Program-made: the position numbers and the translations under genes
Part shown: one piece after another, positions 6,781 to 12,789 of the stretch
Position numbering within the stretch: the stretch's first letter is position 1
Layout: each line of letters opens with the position of its first letter
The notes under the pieces: model-generated
Told to the model about the DNA's origin: nothing
What the model saw: the letters and a program-made list of their open reading frames with translations, nothing else
The model's database searches: none
Source of the DNA: an uncultured Eubacteriales bacterium
GTDB taxonomy: Bacteria > Bacillota > Clostridia > Monoglobales > Monoglobaceae
Reading direction: 5' to 3'
Assembly: GCA_905205855.1 (NCBI GenBank)
Contig: CAJLFL010000021.1
Span: 1-15,476, forward strand
DNA: 15,476 bases

Positions 6781-9405
6781 ATGTCAAAAAAGTATGTTTA
6801 CCTTTTTAGTGAAGGTGACGCATCAATGAGAGAGCTTCTCGGCGGAAAAGGCGCAAACCTTGCCGAGATGACAAAAATGGGACTTCCCGTTCCGCAGGGA
6901 TTCACCGTTTCAACAGAGGCCTGCACTCAGTATTATGAGGACGGCAGAAAGATTAACGATGATATTCAGGCAGAAATTATGGAGTATATCACAAAGATGG
7001 AAGAAATCTGCGGCAAGAAATTCGGAGATATGGAAAATCCGCTTCTTGTTTCTGTCCGCAGCGGTGCAAGAGCATCTATGCCGGGTATGATGGATACCAT
7101 CCTCAATCTCGGTCTTAACGAAGATGTTGTAAACGCTATCGCAAAGAAGTCCGGCAATCCCCGTTGGGCATGGGACTGCTACAGAAGATTCATCCAGATG
7201 TATTCCGACGTTGTTATGGAGGTCGGCAAGAAATACTTTGAACAGCTTATTGATGAGATGAAGGCTGACAGAGGTGTTACACAGGATGTTGAACTGACTG
7301 CCGATGATCTTAAAGAACTTGCAGGACAGTTTAAGGCTGAATATAAAGAAAAAATCGGTGAGGACTTCCCGACCGATCCTAAGGAACAGCTGATGGGCGC
7401 TATCAAAGCCGTATTCCGTTCATGGGATAACCCCAGAGCTAACGTATACCGCCGCGATAACGATATTCCTTACTCATGGGGTACTGCTGTCAACGTACAG
7501 ATGATGGCTTTCGGTAACATGGGTGATGACTGCGGTACAGGTGTTGCATTTACAAGAGATCCTGCTACAGGTGAGAAGAAGCTCATGGGTGAGTTCCTGA
7601 CAAACGCACAGGGCGAGGACGTTGTTGCCGGCGTTCGTACACCTATGCCTATCGCACAGATGGCAGAGAAATTCCCGGCTGCATTCAAGCAGTTTGAGCA
7701 GGTTTGCAAAACTCTGGAGGATCACTACAGAGATATGCAGGACATGGAGTTCACCGTTGAGAACGAAAAGCTGTATATGCTTCAGACCAGAAACGGTAAG
7801 AGAACAGCACAGGCTGCTCTTAAAATTGCATGTGACCTGGTTGACGAGGGCATGATTGACGAAAAGAAAGCAGTTGCTATGATAGATCCGAGAAACCTTG
7901 ATACTCTGCTGCATCCGCAATTTGACGCAAAGGCTTTGAAGGCTGCAACTCCTATCGCTAAGGCCTTGGGTGCATCCCCCGGCGCTGCTTGCGGTCAGAT
8001 AGTATTTACTGCAGAGGACGCAAAAGAGTGGAACGATGCAGGCAAAAAGGTTGTTCTTGTAAGACTTGAAACCTCTCCTGAGGATATTGAGGGCATGAAG
8101 GCTTCTCAGGGTATACTGACCGTTCGCGGCGGTATGACCTCTCACGCTGCTGTTGTTGCACGCGGTATGGGTACCTGCTGCGTATCCGGCTGCGGTGATA
8201 TAGCAATGGACGAAGAAAACAAAAAGTTCACTCTTGCAGGCAAAACCTATGTAGAGGGTGACGAGATTTCTCTTGACGGTTCAACCGGTAATATCTATGA
8301 TGGTATTATCCCGACTGTTGACGCTCAGATCGGCGGCGACTTCGGCAGAATCATGGGCTGGGCTGACAAGTACAGAAAGCTGAAGGTTAGAACCAACGCT
8401 GATACTCCTGCCGATGCAAAGAAGGCAAGAGAGCTTGGCGCTGAGGGTATCGGTCTTTGCCGTACCGAGCATATGTTCTTTGAGGGCAACAGAATTGACG
8501 CGTTCCGTGAAATGATTTGTTCCGATACCGTTGAAGAAAGAGAAGCTGCTCTTGATAAGATTCTGCCGATGCAGCAGGGCGATTTTGAGAAGCTTTATGA
8601 GGCTCTTGAGGGTAACCCTGTTACCATCAGATTCCTTGATCCGCCTTTGCATGAGTTTGTTCCGACAGACGAGGGCGATATTGAGGCTCTTGCTGCAACA
8701 AAGGGCAAGACCGTTGAAGAAATCAAGAATATCATCGATTCTCTGCACGAGTTTAACCCGATGATGGGACACCGTGGCTGCCGTCTTGCAGTAACATATC
8801 CCGAAATCGCAAAAATGCAGACAAAGGCTGTTATCCGTGCAGCTATCAATGTTAAGAAGGCTCATCCGGATTGGGATCTTGTACCAGAGATTATGATTCC
8901 GTTGATCGGTGATGTAAAAGAGCTGAAATATGTTAAGAAGTTTGTAGTAGAGACAGCAGATGCTGAGATCGCAGCAGCAGGCGCAGATCTTAAGTACGAA
9001 GTTGGTACTATGATCGAGATCCCAAGAGCTGCTCTTACAGCTGATGAGATCGCTAAGGAAGCTGACTTCTTCTGCTTCGGTACGAATGACCTTACACAGA
9101 TGACCTTTGGTTTCTCTCGTGATGACGCAGGCAAGTTCCTTGACGCATACTATGACGCAAAGATATTTGAGAACGATCCATTTGCTAAGCTTGACCAGAC
9201 AGGTGTCGGCAAGCTGATGGAAACAGCTATCAAGCTTGGAAAGAGCGTTCGCCCCGACATTCACTGCGGTATTTGCGGTGAGCACGGCGGTGATCCGACA
9301 AGTGTTGAGTTTTGCCACAAGATTGGTCTTGATTATGTATCCTGCTCACCTTATCGTGTTCCGATTGCAAGACTTGCAGCGGCACAGGCTGCTATTAACG
9401 ACTAA
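6781..9405 (+). CDS. ppdK: Pyruvate, phosphate dikinase
   Basis: An 874-residue cytoplasmic enzyme that interconverts ATP + phosphate + pyruvate with AMP + PPi + PEP; in fermenting Clostridia it usually works in the glycolytic direction to make ATP or in the reverse to make PEP. Domain order: ATP-grasp nucleotide domain (1 to about 340, GGKGANLAEM near the start), the swivelling phosphohistidine domain with catalytic His455 in MTSHAAVVARG, and the PEP/pyruvate TIM barrel with 'GTNDLTQMTFGFSRDD' and the CGICGEHGGDP loop with Cys829 and Cys832. Length and His455 match the Clostridium symbiosum enzyme. Start ATG 6781 follows GGAGGT at 6768-6773; the ATG at 6766 overlaps that RBS. Proline codon use changes in 8880-9185 (see findings). 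Confidence 0.97.
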   Translation: MSKKYVYLFSEGDASMRELLGGKGANLAEMTKMGLPVPQGFTVSTEACTQYYEDGRKINDDIQAEIMEYITKMEEICGKKFGDMENPLLVSVRSGARASMPGMMDTILNLGLNEDVVNAIAKKSGNPRWAWDCYRRFIQMYSDVVMEVGKKYFEQLIDEMKADRGVTQDVELTADDLKELAGQFKAEYKEKIGEDFPTDPKEQLMGAIKAVFRSWDNPRANVYRRDNDIPYSWGTAVNVQMMAFGNMGDDCGTGVAFTRDPATGEKKLMGEFLTNAQGEDVVAGVRTPMPIAQMAEKFPAAFKQFEQVCKTLEDHYRDMQDMEFTVENEKLYMLQTRNGKRTAQAALKIACDLVDEGMIDEKKAVAMIDPRNLDTLLHPQFDAKALKAATPIAKALGASPGAACGQIVFTAEDAKEWNDAGKKVVLVRLETSPEDIEGMKASQGILTVRGGMTSHAAVVARGMGTCCVSGCGDIAMDEENKKFTLAGKTYVEGDEISLDGSTGNIYDGIIPTVDAQIGGDFGRIMGWADKYRKLKVRTNADTPADAKKARELGAEGIGLCRTEHMFFEGNRIDAFREMICSDTVEEREAALDKILPMQQGDFEKLYEALEGNPVTIRFLDPPLHEFVPTDEGDIEALAATKGKTVEEIKNIIDSLHEFNPMMGHRGCRLAVTYPEIAKMQTKAVIRAAINVKKAHPDWDLVPEIMIPLIGDVKELKYVKKFVVETADAEIAAAGADLKYEVGTMIEIPRAALTADEIAKEADFFCFGTNDLTQMTFGFSRDDAGKFLDAYYDAKIFENDPFAKLDQTGVGKLMETAIKLGKSVRPDIHCGICGEHGGDPTSVEFCHKIGLDYVSCSPYRVPIARLAAAQAAIND

Positions 9406-9417
9406 TTTAAGCGTTTT

Positions 9418-9446
9418 ATGTTGTTTGGAGTAAAGCCAAATAACAT
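9418..9446 (+). other. Hairpin just after ppdK
   Basis: ATGTTGTTTGG (9418-9428) pairs with CCAAATAACAT (9436-9446) with one G-U. It starts 13 bases after the ppdK stop and is followed by TAAAAAAGC, not by a T-run, so it is not a classic terminator; it may protect the transcript 3' end upstream of the true terminator at 9472-9510. Confidence 0.5.
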
Positions 9447-9471
9447 TAAAAAAGCAAAATAAAATAACAAG

Positions 9472-9510
9472 TGACCTTGAAGGGCGAACGCCCTTTGAGG
9501 TCATTTTTTT
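9472..9510 (+). terminator. Rho-independent terminator of ppdK
   Basis: TGACCTTGAAGGGC (9472-9485) pairs with GCCCTTTGAGGTCA (9490-9503) over a four-base GAAC loop with two internal mismatches, and is followed by seven T. It closes the HPr-like/tadA/ppdK transcript. Confidence 0.92.
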
Positions 9511-9544
9511 AGCCGAAAAACCTTGTAAAATCAAAGGAATTTGA

Positions 9545-9565
9545 CAATAAAACAAAATTTTATTG
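9545..9565. repeat. Inverted repeat overlapping a promoter -35, possible operator
   Basis: CAATAAAA (9545-9552) and TTTTATTG (9558-9565) are exact inverted copies around CAAAA. The right arm ends inside the -35 box TTGACA (9563-9568) of the promoter that follows. The whole stretch also shows TTGACAATAAAA against TTTTATTGACA. The placement is what one expects of a repressor operator, but no regulator is identified. Confidence 0.4.
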
Positions 9566-9592
9566 ACATGAAAAAGCAATGCCAGTGATAAT
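9563..9592 (+). promoter_or_regulatory. Sigma-A promoter pointing into the transposon remnant
   Basis: TTGACA (9563-9568) and GATAAT (9587-9592) with an 18-base spacer. Transcription would start around 9599. It could be the original promoter of the dgoK operon left in place upstream of the insertion, or a promoter near the left end of the Tn7-like element. It would read tnsA, the tnsB remnant and then the dgoK remnant. Confidence 0.55.
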
Positions 9593-9630
9593 GAAATTTG
9601 CATCATAGGTGATAAAAGGTGTTGCTAAGT

Positions 9631-9657
9631 AACATAGTATTTTTTGAAAACTATGTT
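9631..9657. repeat. AT-rich hairpin in the transposon end
   Basis: AACATAGTATTTT (9631-9643) pairs with AAAACTATGTT (9647-9657) with one bulged A and a short TTG loop. It is followed by TTTGGGG. It could terminate read-through from the promoter at 9563-9592 or be part of the end structure; the stem is strong in length but poor in G-C pairs. Confidence 0.5.
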
Positions 9658-9781
9658 TTTGGGGAAATTGAAATAGGCGAAAAATGCGATAAACACTGGG
9701 TTTTTGCGTATTGTCATTCTTAAAATCCCCAAATTTTACGTTTTTGGGAGGTGAAATTCGTTTTTGGGAAAGTTTTTGGGA
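9655..9781 (+). repeat. Four direct repeats GTTTTTGGG in the transposon left end
   Basis: Exact copies of the 9-mer GTTTTTGGG start at 9655, 9740, 9760 and 9772; the last three are followed by A. A further GGGTTTTTGCG at 9698-9708 is partial, and an inverted relative AAAATCCCCAAATTTT lies at 9722-9737. Tn7-like ends carry several spaced TnsB-binding sites, and a group of short direct repeats just upstream of tnsA is where they are expected. Their status as binding sites is inferred. Confidence 0.55.
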
Positions 9782-9818
9782 AGATTTTTTTGTTGTCAAA
9801 TTCGGAAAGGATAACTAT

Positions 9819-10166
9819 ATGATTAAGAAAAATTACAAGGGCAGATGTATTAAAAAATCTGTAGAAAAGTCTAAAGAGGTTTGTAAGATTTATAATGATA
9901 TTCAGCTTGCCTATCTGGATATTTTACATAGCAAAGATGATGTAATAGATATTCAATGCAATGTTTCGCTGGTCGGAGATGAAACAGAAGAATATTGCAC
10001 AGATTTTTTATGCAGAAAATTGAACGGAAATTTAATGGTACGGGAATGTGTGTTCCGTAAGTTACTGACAAAACCAATGACAATAAAACTGTTAGATATG
10101 TCAAGGGCTTATTGGTTATGTCATAGAGTTGAGGATTGGGGGTTAGTTATTGATGAAGAAAAATAG
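9819..10166 (+). CDS. tnsA: Short TnsA-like transposon endonuclease
   Basis: A 115-residue protein that appears intact. Start ATG 9819 is preceded by GGAAAGG (9804-9810); the frame is open upstream, but that part is translated repeat DNA and was left out. I recognise it as the small TnsA-N-type protein that precedes Mu-type transposases in gut Clostridia: 'MIKKNYKGRC' start, 'IQLAYLDIL' (28-36), Asp62 in CTDFLC, Glu76 in VREC, and the tail 'DWGLVIDEEK'. TnsA is a PD-(D/E)xK nuclease that cuts the 5' ends during cut-and-paste transposition. The C-terminal TnsC-binding domain of Tn7 TnsA is absent, and the usual catalytic lysine after Glu76 is replaced (ECV), with Lys81 a possible stand-in. It overlaps the tnsB start by 14 bases. 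Confidence 0.7.
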   Translation: MIKKNYKGRCIKKSVEKSKEVCKIYNDIQLAYLDILHSKDDVIDIQCNVSLVGDETEEYCTDFLCRKLNGNLMVRECVFRKLLTKPMTIKLLDMSRAYWLCHRVEDWGLVIDEEK

Positions 10167-10560
10167 TCTGCTAGAAAAATCAGATTCCATTATTCGCATT
10201 TTAGATATTAAAGAATCTAAAGTTTTAATTATTGACTGTACCAAACTGACCGTACCAAAATGGATAGATATATCCGGATTAATAGAATATTCAGACTGTA
10301 CGGAAGGTGAACTTTTAAAAATAACCGGCAGAAGTTTACAGCAAGTTGAAAGCTTAGACACTAAAAGTAAAAGTTATGCATATTCAGATATACCATGATA
10401 GCAGGAGTTTTACCTTTTATATCCGATGAAAAGGAATGTTGTTATGCCATTTCAAGAATGGCAGAGCGACATAATATCAGTAAACAGACAGTAAAAAATA
10501 CGCTTTGTTTATTATCTTGTTTATCAAAATATATCAGCATATATCAGCGCTTGCACCAAA
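10153..10560 (+). pseudogene. tnsB: Truncated, frameshifted TnsB/Mu-type transposase
   Basis: Only the N-terminal 130 or so residues of a DDE transposase that is normally several hundred long. Three frames have to be joined: MKKNSLLEKSDSIIRILDIK onward from 10153; then RYTMIAGVLPF...ISKQTVKNTLCL from about 10384, one frame back; then LVYQNIS from about 10513. A 10-bp tandem duplication ATATATCAGC (10529-10538, 10539-10548) makes the next break, after which ISALAPKK is readable to about 10560. Spliced this way the text matches what I remember of the family (helix-turn-helix SKQTxxNxLCLYLVYQxIxxLAPKK). The integrase core with its DDE residues and the C-terminal domain are missing, so it cannot be active. 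Confidence 0.7.
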
Positions 10561-10563
10561 AAA

Positions 10564-11169
10564 ATATTGCTACCCGGAATCAAAGCAGGCGGTGATCTGC
10601 TTGAAAACACCGATATGATGCGTGGCGAGGAAACAGAGCTTATAGGATTAAGCGAAAAACTGCAAAGCGGATGTATATATGTGCTGCCCGGTTCACACTC
10701 AAAGTTGATTAAAACCGATGAGCAAGGCATGATTTCAAGCTTTGTCACAACCCTGACCGGCGAAATGATTTTTGCTTTATCGCAAAGCACTATATTAAAA
10801 GATGCTGTTGACTTTTCTCAGACAGAAACGGACTTTGGATATCTTGATTCCGGATACAAATACTGCTGCCGAAAAGGCATAAATGAGGCGCTTTTTAAGA
10901 CACGTGTTCTGAAGAATATCTTTAAGGTATCACCGTGTGAGCTTTACAGCTTTTATCTCGGAGTTGTTTTGTGCACTGAAATAAACGAGCTGATTAAAGC
11001 GGAGGAAAATAAAATAATTATCGGCGGAAAGGAACAAATTAAAAAGGCAATGATTGATTTGCTTTCTGCACATTGCCAAAAGGAAATAGTATCCGTACCT
11101 GCTGAAGATGCCGCCAACGCTCCGTCACGCGGAATGATACGGATATATGAATACAACAAAAATAAATAA
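10564..11169 (+). pseudogene. dgoK: 2-dehydro-3-deoxygalactonokinase, C-terminal two thirds only
   Basis: About 200 residues from ILLPGIKAGGD to the natural stop at 11167-11169. The DgoK landmarks are clear: 'DMMRGEETELIGL', 'IYVLPGSHSKLIKTDE', 'TLTGEMIFAL', and an end that resembles the family. DgoK phosphorylates 2-keto-3-deoxygalactonate (or related KDG sugars) in the cytoplasm with ATP. A whole enzyme is about 290-300 residues; the first 100 or so, which hold the ATP-binding DWGSTN-type loop, are missing and replaced by transposase sequence. A TTG at 10567 could start translation but no good RBS precedes it. Not expected to be functional. It ends 17 bases before the convergent permease gene. 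Confidence 0.8.
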
Positions 11170-11186
11170 GTTTTAAACTGACATTT

Positions 11187-11945
11187 TTACAGCTTATCTG
11201 CTATAGTCGGAATACTTTTTTTAATCACAAGATATGAGATAAGGTTAATCAGCACGGTTAAACCCCAGAAATATGCCTGCATTGCCGGCGGCAGGTTTTC
11301 TCCGTATATAAGTGCAGTTCTAAAGCCCTCCACTATGATTGCGGCAGGGTTTAAAAAGCATATTTGTTTCAGAATCGGACTGAGTAAGTCTACATTCCAA
11401 AAAACAGGCGTAACCCAGAATCCAAGCTGAACAATCACTACTGTGCCGTAAACAAGATCCTTTATATATACGCACAAAACAGCGGTTATTCTGCTCAATC
11501 CGTGTATAAAGACAAAACTGCCCAGTGTCCAGTATATCAGCCAAAGCTGTCCGCAGGACGGCTTGATTCCGCCTATGGTAATGACAAAATACGCGATAAC
11601 AAAAATCGGAATATTAACCAAGGCTGATGAAACAACTCTGATAAGCGGCAAAAAATCTGATTTAAACCGGGTTTTGCGTACCAGAAACCTGTAATCGTTA
11701 AAGCAGGATGCAGCTGAGCAGATGCTGTCAGACAGAAAGAACCACGGAATAATTCCGGAAATAAGCCAAAGAACATAAGGGACGCCGTTTATCGGCGTCC
11801 CTTTTAGTGCGGTTGTATATACAAACCAATAGACACAAACGGTGACAATCGGACCTGCACACGCCCAAAGACTGCCCAAAAACGAACCGGCAAACTTAGC
11901 CTTGCAGTCATTTGCGGCAAGCCGCAGAATTAACAATGGATTCAT
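11187..11945 (-). CDS. ABC-2 type export permease (polysaccharide/teichoic-acid exporter TagG/Wzm type)
   Basis: About 252 residues with six hydrophobic segments, typical of the membrane subunit of ABC exporters for cell-surface polysaccharides. Landmarks: an amphipathic N-terminus 'LILRLAANDCKAKFAGSFLGSLWA', the first long helix with 'GPIVTVCVYWFVYTT', the 'YVLWLISGIIPWFFLSDSI' loop, and the family-typical 'GFWVTPVFWNVD' near the end. I chose ATG 11945 because AAAGGAGAAG lies directly upstream; the longer frame has no RBS. It begins one base after the stop of the lipoprotein gene, so the two are translationally coupled. No ATP-binding subunit is next to it, which is unusual. The substrate is unknown. 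Confidence 0.85.
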   Translation of the reverse strand: MNPLLILRLAANDCKAKFAGSFLGSLWACAGPIVTVCVYWFVYTTALKGTPINGVPYVLWLISGIIPWFFLSDSICSAASCFNDYRFLVRKTRFKSDFLPLIRVVSSALVNIPIFVIAYFVITIGGIKPSCGQLWLIYWTLGSFVFIHGLSRITAVLCVYIKDLVYGTVVIVQLGFWVTPVFWNVDLLSPILKQICFLNPAAIIVEGFRTALIYGENLPPAMQAYFWGLTVLINLISYLVIKKSIPTIADKL

Positions 11946-11946
11946 T

Positions 11947-12771
11947 TTACTTCTCCTTTGTCTTGATTGAACCGTCACTGTAAATGTCAAGCGTAATAAT
12001 ACTTATATCCTTACCGCTGCCCGTCTGAATTGTAACCTCATAGTATTTGCGGCCGTCAGAATCATAATTCGGCGACAAATCATCACCGATATCGCCCTCG
12101 ATATGATAATACTGCTGCAGATATGACATTGCTTTGTCTGAGGTAAAGTCTTCATCATTTCGATTGCTGCTGCCGGAGTTATCATTGACCTTGCTTTCAT
12201 TTTTTTCAGGACTGTTGTTTATTTTCTTTCTCAGCATATCAGCCTTATTCTTTTGGCTGCTGTCAAGTGAATCATAATCAATCAAGTCCAGCTTTTTTTC
12301 TGCAAGGTCAATGTGACCGTTGCCGATAAGCTTTTCGACTTCATTCAAAGCACTTTCTGCTGTATTTTCAGCCTTAGAGTTCTCGTTTGCCTCTGCCTCG
12401 TCAGCGGCATCTTTTGCTGCCGCGTCAGAGCCGTAGACTTTAAGGCGCAGAGTATTTACATCTTCCGCTATCGGATAGAACTTATAGTCTGACGGAATTT
12501 TGCTCAAAAACTCTTTGGCAGAGTCTGTATTGCCGAGATCTGCTGCTTCTTTGGCATTCAGGTATCCTGATACAATGTCGGCAGCCTTCTGTGCCTGTTC
12601 GTCACCTTGTGCGGCGGCTTTCTTAAAGTCCTCAAGCGCATCCTTGTATTTGCCATTTTCAACAGCTGTATAACCCTCGTTAAAATAGTCGGTGTCATCT
12701 TTCTTGCCGCAGCCGGCAAGAAGTGTCATTGCTAATGTCATGCAGAGAATAACATACAAAGCTTTTTTCAT
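11947..12771 (-). CDS. Lipoprotein with a TPR-like repeat and a charged linker
   Basis: A 274-residue secreted lipoprotein. Residues 1-20 are a signal peptide and LAGC (18-21) is the lipobox, so Cys21 is lipid-modified and the protein sits on the outer face of the membrane. A TPR-like pair 'YFNEGYTAVENGKYKDALEDFKKAA' occupies 29 to about 75. Then comes an Ala/Glu/Asp-rich helical part (about 110-185), a Ser/Asn-rich linker (about 186-212), and a C-terminal strand-rich domain with 'YYEVTIQTGSGKDISIITLDIYSDG'. The start has AAAGGAGAGG upstream. It lies between gyrA (18 bases) and the ABC permease (1 base), so it may work with that exporter. I do not recognise a specific family. Confidence 0.8.
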   Translation of the reverse strand: MKKALYVILCMTLAMTLLAGCGKKDDTDYFNEGYTAVENGKYKDALEDFKKAAAQGDEQAQKAADIVSGYLNAKEAADLGNTDSAKEFLSKIPSDYKFYPIAEDVNTLRLKVYGSDAAAKDAADEAEANENSKAENTAESALNEVEKLIGNGHIDLAEKKLDLIDYDSLDSSQKNKADMLRKKINNSPEKNESKVNDNSGSSNRNDEDFTSDKAMSYLQQYYHIEGDIGDDLSPNYDSDGRKYYEVTIQTGSGKDISIITLDIYSDGSIKTKEK

Positions 12772-12789
12772 TTATGCCTCTCCTTTCGA

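Larger units (their letters stand above)
9620..10563 (+). mobile_element. Left-end remnant of a Tn7-like transposon (tnsA plus 5' tnsB)
   Basis: The stretch has an AT-rich, repeat-bearing non-coding end (about 9620-9818), then a TnsA-like gene and the start of a TnsB/Mu-type transposase in the usual tnsA-tnsB order with overlapping stop and start. The transposase breaks off near 10560, where the sequence becomes dgoK; no tnsC, target selector or right end is present. The left edge is a guess: TGTTGC at 9620 begins with the TGT usual for Tn7-like ends and starts a near-palindrome TGTTGCTAAGTAACA (9620-9634). Between the ppdK terminator and 9620 lies a promoter (9563-9592) that may be host or element. 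Confidence 0.65.

Noticed and set aside
7474..8145. 223-residue open frame antisense to ppdK
   Set aside because: Shadow of the ppdK coding frame, with no supporting signals.
8281..9318. 345-residue open frame antisense to ppdK
   Set aside because: It lies wholly inside the conserved ppdK frame, is rich in Cys/Leu/Asn as expected from the reverse of this codon pattern, and has no RBS or known domain.
9560..9799. 79-residue minus-strand frame in the transposon end
   Set aside because: Lysine/Phe/Asn-rich product of AT-rich repeats without RBS; the region reads better as a transposon end.
9711..9818. N-terminal extension of the TnsA frame
   Set aside because: It only translates the GTTTTTGGG repeats; the RBS and family-like start are at 9804-9821.
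10529..10548. Tandem repeat as a possible CRISPR or iteron
   Set aside because: Only two 10-bp copies with no spacer, inside a pseudogene; best explained as a slippage duplication.
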